This document shows, piece by piece, positions 24,877 through 36,800 of a DNA stretch of 64,000 nt (position 1 is its first letter; each line of letters starts with the position of its first letter). Source of the stretch: Tretioscincus oriximinensis (lineage: Eukaryota; Chordata; Lepidosauria; Squamata; Gymnophthalmidae); assembly GCA_022410635.1 (NCBI GenBank), contig JAJVDF010000382.1, positions 976,383 through 1,040,382 of the forward strand, written 5' to 3'. A program made the position numbers and the translations under genes. The notes under the pieces are model-generated. The model searched no databases. It saw only the letters and a program-made list of their open reading frames with translations, and had not been told where the DNA came from.

Positions 24877-27800
24877 TAGTATGACTTTTCCTTCATATCT
24901 TAAGGCAGATAGAAATCCAGTCTCAGCTAGGGCCAAGCATCTGTTTCAATGAGTGACCTTTATGTCTGCTTTCAAACTTTTAGCCATTGACCCAACCTCC
25001 AAGATCTAATAGTTTTCAAACAAGATAACCACTCACAAAAACTGTAACAAAATAAGTACTTTGTACCAGTTATGAGTTTTCCTTTACAGTATTCATGTCT
25101 GCTCCCAAGTGCATATTCTGTTTCATTCCATGACACTTTCAGAAATCATAGTTTCCAATGCCCATGTGTCTTATGTGTCAAGACAGTATACGGTTTTGTT
25201 TAGAGAAGAATCCTAATAATTTATATGAACTTGTTCTGACTACGGACTAAAATTAAAATGTCTCAGCATAATGCATTTCTCCATTGGACAGCATTCTGGA
25301 TCACAAAGCATACCAGAAGCCTCACTTGTATATGCCNTAAAAGTAATGAATAGATTTAAGGGATTAGATCTGGTGGATACTGTTTCTGAATAATTATGGA
25401 CAGTGTTTTGTAAACCTCAAGGCAGCAAGAAAAAAAATCCCAAAGGAAAACAAGAGTAAGAAAACAAAATGGCTATCTGAAGAGGGTTTTACTTACAGCT
25501 GAGGAAATGAGGAAAATGAAGACAAGGGAGAGAGGGAAAAGTACATCTAATTGAATTCAGACTTAAATAGTGGGAAACAATAGAATGGGAAAATAAGAAT
25601 TTCTTCAAGAAAATTACAGTTATCAAGAATGTTTTATGCAAAAAGGTTAGTTTACATTCCAATCCCAAAGTACAGGAGATCAATGCCAAGAAATGTTCAA
25701 ACTATCAAACAACTACACTCATTAATCTGCAAGCAAAATAAACTGAGGACTACCAGAAGTATAAGGTGATTATTGAAGAATCAGCGCAAGTAGAGAGCAA
25801 ATTGTCAACATTGACTGGATTACGGCGAGAGCAAGGTAGTTTCAGATAGATTAATCTACATTTCAAGTACATTAATGAGTATCACCACAGTATACAGAAT
25901 AGATGTAAGCCGTTGGGTGAAAATTAAACTTGTAAGCCACTCTGAACCCTTTCAGATGAGAAGGGTGGGGCATAAAAAATAGATTCTTCTTGTTGTATGT
26001 GAGTCCATGTTTAAAGCTAAACATGGAATAAATGGTTGGTTCGAGACTGGAAAAAGAGCATGACAAAGCTGCATCTGGTTAACCTATTTATTTTACTTAA
26101 TATGCAGTGTATAAAGGAATTAAAGCCAAAATATTATTCAAGAAAGAGTTATCAAGTAAACCAGAAACAGGGGCAAAATTGAAAACTAGACAACAAACAG
26201 TAAAAGAAGTAATAGATTTTTGTGCTGTAACTCAATAGCATCAACTAGACAACTCATCCAAATGTCTCTTCCATTCAAATGCACAACGATGGGTTTTTTA
26301 AAAATGTGAAAATCCATCTTCAGAACTGCCACTTTGACAAGCAGTCTCTTTTCTGACAATTTAGCAAAATTTATGACCGGAATTCCTCTGGATGAGCAAG
26401 ATTTAAGGCAACTCCTCTGGAGGAACTAGCTCAGCACCTATGTGGACCGAGTGTGGGGTGTCTACAGCGATGGACTTATTTCAACTCCTACTTGCTGATT
26501 TCTCACTCTAACAGAACCTGCCTACAACTAATCATAACATTAACTCACTCCTTTTCCACACTGAGTTACAATATGTAATACTCCCACCTCAAGTCCACAG
26601 TACACTGATATAATGACAACCATCCTCATCAGGGGTTCAGAGTTTAATGTTGAATGGTGACAGATACATATGCCTGACAGCTTAGCCTACTGGTGAGTTG
26701 TCACAAAAGGTCATGTAGGTCCACCCTAAATTGGAATAAGGGACAATTTCATGAAAACCATGATGAATTTCATTTTGGAAGAGGTCCTAAATTGCAGTGC
26801 CATTTTTTAAACTATTTGATCCGACTGTGCATTGTTTTTTCTCTTTGGCAACAGGAGTAACGTAAGTTCACATACAGTAATTATGGTTGAAGCATTCCAA
26901 GGGCCCATCTGCATTTCAGAATAGGGGCCTGTTGTCCACATGCTAATGTAAACTATGGGCACGCCCCAGATAATATGCAAATAGTAGGTTCTTATTCTGA
27001 GATACAGCTCAATACACAAAAAAAGCTAAATTTGTTCCTTGTAATTCACTCTGTAAAATGCCATTTCCAATAATATTCAGTCATTTCATGTATTCCCCCA
27101 TACACACACACACTCAATGCAGTGGCAGCCAATACTGTTTCCAGTATGTAAGGATGTGAGTCTTGAAACTAAAGGAGATTATTTTCCTCTTTGCCTCAGG
27201 CTCAGTTTGAACTTCCCCCAAATGGTATGTAGTAATTAAGGCACTTGCTCCACCTCCTTCCCTACCATGAGAGTCGGAGACTGCAAAAGAACTTCACCAG
27301 CACATCGTCTGTCCAAAACCACCATCACTGTTCCATGGTACTGAAAAGACAAAGGGTTTGAACCCACTGCTACCAACCATTGTTGCCAACTCACCACCCA
27401 TGGATCCTGCCAGCACCCACCATCAAGAATTGCTTTTGGAGACCCCTCTGTTCCTGAATGAGATGGCTGCAATGGTGGGCAGTGGTAGGTTCAAGTCTCT
27501 TGACCCCTCCATGCCCAGCAACAATGACAATGATGGTTTCAGGCATCTTCAGCAGGCACCCTCTGGCCCTCAGTGCTCAGTGGAGGAGAGAGGGTCATAC
27601 ATAGAAAACTTAATTCAAGTCTGAGACAAAGGGAAAATAATTCCCTTTAGCCTCTAGCATCATGTCCACACATGCTGAAAAATGAAAATGGCCCCCAGTG
27701 GTCACCGCTGCCTCAGTGGTATTGCTGTTTTCAGAATATTTACTTTAAACAAACTTCCTTGTAAGGGCAGTTATATTACTTGGCAATATAATTTATGCAG

Positions 27801-30800
27801 CTGGCTAATTGAAAAGGACATGCATTGGCAAACAGCCAGAATCTATGCAGTCAGAATATAGAATTGTTTGCCTCTCAATCCTCCATAGATTCTTACCTCA
27901 CTGATATAGATTCCTGTGTCTTCCTCATCATCTGTTCGATAACAGACAGTCAGCCCCAGCTTTTCCTGACTGCTAATGCGGCAAAGTTCAACTTCCTGCA
28001 AAAAGAAAAGAACATCCATTTAATGAGTACCAGTTTTGCTGTTTTCTCATTTTATGAGACAAAGTGGAATACGGCATAATATAGAAAGCATCTTTGCATA
28101 AGTCTATAAGAGGAGCCCTACTGAATCGGTCCGAGGCCCATCTAGTCCAGCATTTTGTCTCACACAGTGGCCTACCAATTGCACATGGACAGTATGAAAC
28201 AGAAGGCAGGAAAATTGTCACCTTTTTCCCGACGCCCAAAGGGTTTATTCACCTTTTAATCATCTTCTAATGAACTGCTGATGGTCTAAACATGTGACCT
28301 TGGCTATTTCTGCTGCAATTGACTATACTCACATTTTCTACCATATGGAGCACAACAAAATGTGCCTTTAATATTTCTTAGAATTATATATATGATGATA
28401 GAGGCATGCGACACGATTACTCAGTTCGAGGTCAAAAACAACTTAGTGCCACGGAAAGTTTTTCATTTAGCATTACCCTTCTCCCTCTTTTTAAAAATGC
28501 CTCCTTAAAAAACATACAAAAGCTCCCCAGGTAGGCTGAACTTGGAAGTCATCAAACAAAATTTTGGCATTTCTTCAATGGTGCCAAAAGGAAGCATGAA
28601 AAGGCTCACAATATATCATACAGTCATTTTACTTCTATCAAACCAACTATTGATTTAAGAGACAGGATAATGACAAAGCATTCATCAGTCAGTCACAGTG
28701 AGTGGCAGCCTCCCATCAGCCATGGAAACCACAAACCAAGATCCTGCCACATCTCATCAGGATCATACACATTGTGGGGTACAATATAAATAATCAATAA
28801 TCATCAGGAACATAATTTATTTCCCATGTTAAACATCTGGTGTACATTTAATGTTCCAAGGAAAGAATAGATCTCAGCAGCAAGGATGTTACCATATGTA
28901 TCACACTTGGTGCTGTGCTTATTATTGCATCTGGAAAAGTGAGAAAATAACCTATATACTTTAAGGAAAGCAAAACGAAACTTCTGCAGTTCAGTGTACT
29001 GGATATAGCTATGGAAGATTCACTAGATAAGGTCAATCAAATGCAAAACTACACTGGAAAAGTCGGTCTGGCTTTTCGAGTGCTGCAATTATGTCAGGTG
29101 GTCACAAACCTAGAAGCAGTGCTGCCTGGCAAGTCACATTCATTGCCTCGAGGAGCCAAAGTCGTAAGACACTGAGCTGGACATTGGCAGGCCTGCTGTG
29201 TTCCAATCCACTGCTAGGCAAAATCTAAAGTATGAGGTGTTGATCTGGCCATTAGCCTGCTCACTGGAGGTAGACCAATGGTCCTATGACATTCAATTAC
29301 CCTATTGGGCACTTACCCATCCCATCAAGCCCTGGTTTTTAAGTCAAGTGGAGGCAATACTAGATGGTGCAGGAAGCAAGGTGGCTGGGGATTTAAAATC
29401 AAGGGTGTATTTTGGGTTAGGGTAAGGTGGGGTCAGCTTTGGTGGAAGAGGAGGGGATAGAGAGCTCCCAGATTTGGAGTTGCAAAGTGCTGTCTGTTCT
29501 GGGACAAACTATATATAATGCATCTGCACATAGACTGGATCTGAATGGAGTATACAAGGGACATACTGAATAAGGATCCTGTGTCCACATTACTGCTCAC
29601 ATTGACAGTTCTTATTTTGTCCAGACCACTAAATGCAGACATGTCTGCTACAGTTATTCCAAAGCATGTTAATACAGACGTAGCAAGGTAAACACAGAAA
29701 GCTCTTGAGGCTGTGGTCGCACACAGCAAAAGAAGTGGCTTAAAAATATTCTAGTGACAGTCGCTTGAGGCCCTTCTGTTATTATCCTGCCACTAACTCA
29801 TATTTTCTAGCCTATAATTTTCATGTGAGGGGAAGCAGCAAACCAGTGTTGAATAGTCCCATCTGCCAAAAATCTCTACGCCATCCCTAAGCTACCTCTG
29901 AAGTGCTTTTCGTACTATGTGTGAACATCCTATAAAATTAAGGGCAAATTGCATTTTATTTGCTTATGTGATCAGATGATAATAATGCACATGGCAATGA
30001 AAAAAATATAGAGAATATGTAGTTGGGCTGGAGGTAGTCTAAAATGTATAAATCTGCACATAATGTTCTAGATTTGACATGGATAGTGTCTGCTTCTATC
30101 AAATGGTAGTCTTATTCAAAACATTCAGTAAGGGATGCCTCTGAAGGAAAAGAGCACTTGATTACAATTATTAACATTAGGAAGGAATTACAGTAACAAA
30201 AATGGCTTCAATTACAGTAACATGCCCTCCATTTAAGAAATATAAAAGTCCGCTGTACCACTGAGANCCATAGGAAAAGACTAAATATATACTGCTCAAA
30301 ACAATTAAGGGAACACTTTAACATAACAGTGTATGTTAAAGTGTTCTCTTAATTGTTTTGAGCAGAATACTTTAAAGAACTGAGATGCGGAACCCTTAAA
30401 TCATAAAAAACGAGGAACAGCTATCCNTAGTCTATCAGAAGCCCAGAAATTNCTCTAAAACAGGACAGCAAGGACAACGTAATTGTTATACAAAAAGCCT
30501 TATCATATCATAATCCATTCCAGCTGATCATATACATGCCCTAATGTTTCCTCAGAAAAATTGTTATAGAATACTATTATATAACAGATCCATATGATTA
30601 TAAGGAGCAAAATTATTGCATAGAATAGGCTGACCAGATGACCCCTTTTTTNGGGGGGGAAACCCTGTTTTGGGGTGTCCACCTCCCTTCCCGGGGGGGA
30701 GATTTCCCCAGCATCACCACTAGGGGGCTCTGGCAAATGGGGACAGCTCCTAAAGGCACCATCCCATCAGTAAAAAAATAAAAGAAATTCTCATGCACTT

Positions 30801-33800
30801 TGAAAAATTCTTGCACACTTCAAAAAAAATTGTACTTTTTTTTTTAACAAAAAGGGGCTCTAGCAATCAGGGCCAGCTCCTGTAGGCACACTCCCTTCAG
30901 TAAAAAATTAAAAAATGCAAATTTCTCACATACTTAAAAAAATTCTTGCGCACTTCAAAAAAAANTTTTTNNAAAAATCACTGCATCATCACTAGGGGGC
31001 TCTCGCAACCGGGGCCAGCTCATGAAAACACCCTCCTCTCAGTAAAAAAAAAATTAAAAATGCAAATTTCTCACACACAGTATATTTGAGATAATCGAGC
31101 ATTGTCATTTCTACACTTGTCATTAGTGTACAACTGAAAAGGCTCTAGATGTGAGAAGCCCTTCCATATCTAGCATGCTTTGACCACACAGAAGAGTGGG
31201 ATATGGTGCCTAAAATGGTGTCCCAATCCAATCCTTTGGTAGGTTTTGATATTACAGTCTACTAGTGGTCTAGATGGTAGTTTATCAAAGCATGAATCAA
31301 ATGCTTCTATGTTCTAATATAGCAAGATTTCTATAGCAGCAGATGACTGTTTATTAAAGCAAATAGTAATGATAATGATAATGCCATAATCTTTCTCTGA
31401 CTTTAAAGCAAGTAGAAAATTGTTTGGGTCAGCGTTGGCTCCACAATCAAAAGGATTTTCTGGGGATTCCTCTGCCAGCAGACTTTCCCTGGTTGAATTA
31501 ATGCAGGTCTGAGAATGAGTCTCATTTCTTTTATCTGTGGAACCAGAGAAATAAAGTATTTTTGGTAGAGACGGCCATCTCTGGGGCAGGGAAATGGAGG
31601 ACTTGGCTAATAACCAACTTTTATTGCAGTATTCTTCAGGTTCAAATGCAGTATTACCTCAGGTAAAAACAGTACAACTATATACAGAAAAACTACAGTC
31701 GCATATACTACACTATAGATTATATACACCAGAATAACTGCAGTCGCATATACTACACTATAGATTATATACACCAGAATAACTACAGTTGCATATACTA
31801 CACTATAGATTATATACACCAGCAACAGCTGGTGCAGTTTTTTCTGGGGGGTGGGGCGCACCCACAGCACAAATGTTTGATGTTAAAAGTTCTTGGCGTG
31901 CATAGCACGCACCATTTTTTTTGGCATCACTTCCGGGGGCTGGACAGAAAGTGACATCACTTCCAGGGCGGGAAGTATCATCACTTCCCCAGGGTGGGAC
32001 AGGAAGTGACATCACTGTTGTCCTTCCTTCTGTCCTTCCTGCTCTTTTCTTCTATCCTTCTTTCTTTCCTTCCTTCTTTTCTTCCTTCCATTCTTCCCCC
32101 TTTCTTCCACTCTTTCCCCCATTATTTTTCCCAATTCCTGAATTTGGGTGTAAACTGAGCAAGTATATTTATAAAATAATAATAAATAACACACTTAATA
32201 TGGTTTTCAATTGTGCTTCTTTAAAAAGAAGGAAAAACAAGTAAATATAGTATGTCTGCTAGTGACGATGATGCTGGCTGGGTGATACTTTTCCTGATAA
32301 AATAATTTTTTCTTCTACTTCTAATGCTATTTGCCTGATGTCCTTAAGACTACAGCTCCCAGGTTGCACCACAGCTAGCCCTCTGCACTTAGTGACCCGT
32401 CTACAGGAAACATTTTTGCTATTTTTGCAGGCACGGATAGCTCAGTCGCTTAGGAATTTGTCTCTCGCCTGGGAGATCAGGTTTCGAAGCCCTGTGTGGG
32501 ACGTGGGGAGGGGTGAGCACCTTCCACTAGCCTGTAGCTCTAGCCAACCCAGCTATTCGAAAGCATGAATTGCAAGAAATTGCAACTGACTGCAAGTAGA
32601 TACATGGGAACCACCNTAGCCTGGTGGGGAANATAGAATGGAAGCCTTCGGGCAAAATATATCCTTGTAAGCCGCTTTGAGTCCCTTTGAAAGTTGAGAA
32701 AAGCGGGGTATAAGAACCAAGTTCTTCTTCTTCTATTACAAGAAGTTGGCTCAGGGACTCAATTATAATCAGATTACCTTATCAAACTAGTGTGCAGGAA
32801 AGGAATCAAAAACAAGTCAGCAAGTGTTGTTTAGCCTCTTTATAAATCTGTGGTGAGGCCACATTAGAAATATTGTGTACAATTCTGGTCACCANATCTC
32901 ATTTCTGAGGTGCAGAAAAGGGCAACTAGAACGGTCAGGGGACTGGAGCATCTCCCTTATGAAATCCATCTGCAACGTTTGGGCCTCTTTAGCCTCGAAA
33001 GGTGGTGTTTGAGAGGTGGTCTAATTGAAGGTCTTAGATAGTTCTTAAACACTGAAAAGCAGTCAGAAATGCAACTGAGAGCCATTCTGCCACTAGAAAA
33101 ACTAGAACTCAATTCACATTAGAAATGATTTTTTTATATATGTAAAAGACATATGCTCAGCAGAAACCGTTTTTAAAAAATGCAGAAGCCAGATTAAATG
33201 GGGAAAATCTAAAGCAAGGAGGGGAGGAAGGACGAAAGGGGAGGAAGAGAGGGGAAGAAAAAAGAAGGAAGGGGGAAGGAGGAAAAAAGGGAAAGGAGGA
33301 GAGAAATAAGGAAGGAAAGAGAAAGGACAGAAAGAACAGCCACAGAAGATTAAAAACTTCATTAGAAGTAAAATGAATAAAAACTAGGCTAATAATTTTG
33401 GTTATTCANTCTAAACACACCAGAAATGAAATCTAGAACTCAACCCAGATTAAATGGAATTATGAAGCAAGGACCGAAGAGGCGGTAGANGGAGGAAGAA
33501 AAAAAGAATGAACTGGGAAGGAGAAAAAAGGAGGAGAAAAATAAAGGAGAGAAAGCACAGAAAGAAAGGAAAGAGAAAGGAAGGTAACCTCATGGCTTGC
33601 TCCACGGACTGCAGCCCAGCAGGGGCTTCTGTCCCTGACTCCGTTGGCAGCAGCCTCCACATTTTGCCACCTTGGGCAGCAGCTATAGGAAACCCCAGCA
33701 GGAGGTTCCTTCCTCCGGGGTCTCCTGCAGCTACAGCCCAGGGGGGTTAAATGTAGAGGCTGCTGTCACCAGGACCCAGCCCTGGGCAGCCTAAAAATCT

Positions 33801-36800
33801 GGCCCTGCTTACCGGACTTNCTCTCTGTCTGTTACTTGATTTGCCAATACAAAATGGCACCTCCAGGCGGACTGAAAGAGAGACTGTAGCCCTCCCATTG
33901 GTTCAACTTCTGGGATCGACGGCCAAAACATCACTAAAAGAAGCTGTCTGGAGCTTTTTGATTTGTTGCTGCTTGATTTGTTCCTCCAAGAAGGCCCATG
34001 ATTGGCCAATGGTTCTCCTTTATTTTCTATGNAGATTTTATCATTGATATTAATTTCTGGTGTGATCGGCGGCCACAACAAACCCAGAGGCCAGCCATCA
34101 CTGATATACACTTATGTCATGACTAACTTGATGCTCACCTATACTATTTTCTTCCCAGTAATCAGCCCAGACCTTTTTGATGCACAAAAAAACCACGTGT
34201 GGTCACTAGTAGCTAGTAATAAAGCGTCTCTAATGACTACTTGGTTGCTTGGCAGAATCTAAATACTTTGATTCATCTTAGCATGCTTCCTACAACTCTA
34301 TATCAATCCTATTTTATATGATTAGATTCAAGAGGATTATTTTTTCTATATTTCTACCTGCATTTTCAGTATTTTGCCTTAGAAATGACCTTTTGGAACA
34401 ATTAATTAAATGGCAATGACTCATACTATGAAAGATGAGAAACTAAGTAAAGGTCACCTTTTCCTTCTGAGCAATGAAAGCATGTTCTGCAGAAGAGGTT
34501 ATATTCTGAAAAGGACAGGAGACGAGGTTAAATTGCTCATCCTCCAGGGTGATGGAACAGTGGGTTGAGAACTATAACCTTCTATTACCAGGTTAAAAAT
34601 CGTTATTCCCTTCAGCAACTAGGTTAATACTGCAATTTCTTTGGGTGATAGAAAAGAAGGTTGTAAATGTCATTCTCTGTGTTAAAAGTTTTCTTTGACT
34701 TACTTCTTGAAAGCAAGGATTTAAGTGTAGTGGCTTGGGATGCTGCTAAAGTTTGCTTCAGAGCCACTTGATAAAACTTCATTTCATAGTAGTCTATGGT
34801 CCTGTATGCAGGTTCAGTAATGCATTTTAGGGATCTGTTACTTACACGTTACACTATATGTTAACAGGTTCCTAAAATGCATTACGGAGGTTTGTGCAAA
34901 CAGGCCCTATATCTGACCCAACACTAACTATATGATTTCCGCTATTGGATTCAACTTTCTGTATAATTATTAAACAGTTTTCACGGATGAAAAGCCCCAA
35001 AACACATTAAAATGTGTTTTTCTTAAACATTCCACAGAAATGTTTATTTTTATATATTGACATTAGAGTGAAAAACAAAGTAAAAAGATATAAGAAACCT
35101 ACATCCGACGTCCACCAAATATTGTACATGCATGTTTATATCCACTTGTAGTACACTGAGAATGTATCCTTACATATATTCTACCAAGTTGGGCCAACAC
35201 CCCTTCCTTCTATGTACATTTGTAAATGTAGCCAATTTGTTTTAATATATTTTGGTCTTACATTTGCAAAATAAAATTTCCTTTTTTTCAAACACCAGTT
35301 CAATTTGCATTATCTCCAATATGTAGGTTATCCAATTTTTTACATTCCATCTAGTATTATCTTTCCATCCCTATGCTTGCATAAGGATGGCGGCAGTTCT
35401 TAATCTATCATACAAATGTCTATGTACAAATACATATACAGAAATGTTTATGAATGAAAATGGGATACTATCCAACTGAAAAACTATGCATTTTTAAAGT
35501 CAGTATGCAAGACCTGCCTCAAAATTACACAAATTAAAAGTGCAAAGAGCAAACTATGAAGCTGGATTTATAACAATTCTGTAAAAATGCTGCAAAAGTA
35601 GAAAATGCAACCGAAGTATTCTCCCCGCACTCTTCTGCCATGTTGCTGACTCCAAAATGTGCAGATTTACCTGGCCACTTTCTTCAATGAAAACAACATA
35701 ACTTTATTCAACTGAGCCTAGGAAATGGCCTACTTGCAGAACATTTTATGCATTCAAATAGACTAGCCCAGTTGGAAATACTGAAGATATACAACCCTCC
35801 AAAAACAGATAATGCCGATATGTTTACATATCTATTCATTCTACACATTAGAATGCATTCATCTATATATTATCTATTCATTCCTTATGAGCCCATCACA
35901 AATTATAAGTTTGGTTATTCGTTACAATATGTACAGTATAAAAATTAGAAGATGATCAGATGAAAGCTGGAACCATATCAGTGGCTGTAAGTTAATCTAC
36001 ATAGTTGGAAAATTTTATGACGCACGTGATTGAAATAGAGGAAATGTCATCTTTTATTACTGTTTCCCCTCATAGTTTGGAGATGTTCCTACTTATAAGC
36101 AAATGTGCACATATTTGCTTCCTAGATATACTATATTTTCCAGCTTCTTCAAAGAAAACAGCAGCGAGGGCAATCAAGGACCTCATCCCTGCCACCTGTG
36201 GGTCGGGTTCCNAGCANGTGCTGAAGGCCCCTACCAGGGAAAACCCATCGCTGCCTGCCACCATGCCAGGGAAGGCCCCATTCTTCCCCTGCCACACCTG
36301 CTGCCACTTCCCTGGACCACCGCTCTGGCCCAGCCACCCTGGCCCCACGGCCCCCTATGGTCCCCCAGAACTTTATCCCACCCCAGTNCTTCTTCTCCCT
36401 CCCTGCCATGGGCCCACCTATGTTTGCAGAAGACAAGCTGCAAAGCAGCCCATCTTCTGCCCCCTTGGCTCTTCCCTCCCCTCTCTCCCACTCCTACCTG
36501 TTTCAATGAACTCTGTGCAAAGTGCACAGAGCCTGCGGAGATTTGGGGACTGAAACAGGCCGAGGGAAGACAGAGCAGGGGGAATGGGAGGGGAGGAGTG
36601 GGGAGGAGATGGGAGGGCATGGGGATTGGAGGAGGGGAGAGGGAGGAGGAAGAGGAGGAAAAGAGGACTGAGGAGGGGGAGTGAGGAGGACGGGAGGAGA
36701 GGGNGGGTGAGGGGATGGCTGGGGACCAAAGGAGGGGAGGAGAAGAGGAGGAAGATCAGAGGAGGAGAGGGCGAGGAATGAGGAGAGGAGTGAGGAGGGT

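Larger units (their letters stand above)
23091..27896 (-). other. intron inside PDZ2 (fourth from the 3' end)
   Basis: This 4.8-kb intron contains a TA-flanked octamer-palindrome repeat (23294-24026), an (ATT)n microsatellite (24818-24877), a SINE fragment (25876-26005) and AT-rich sequence with nothing else recognised. Open frames at 27236-27624 show no domain. Confidence 0.75.

Noticed and set aside
31692..31826. CRISPR-like array or repeat protein
   Set aside because: Adjacent 45-bp units have no spacers, and the host is a vertebrate. The 15-residue protein repeat is a by-product of the unit length.
32429..32500. A tRNA gene
   Set aside because: A- and B-box-like words are present, but the cloverleaf is not convincing and the block is the head of a repeated SINE.
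36150..36500. CpG-island promoter
   Set aside because: GC-rich but poor in CpG, with no TATA/Inr arrangement and no exon with a donor site following it.
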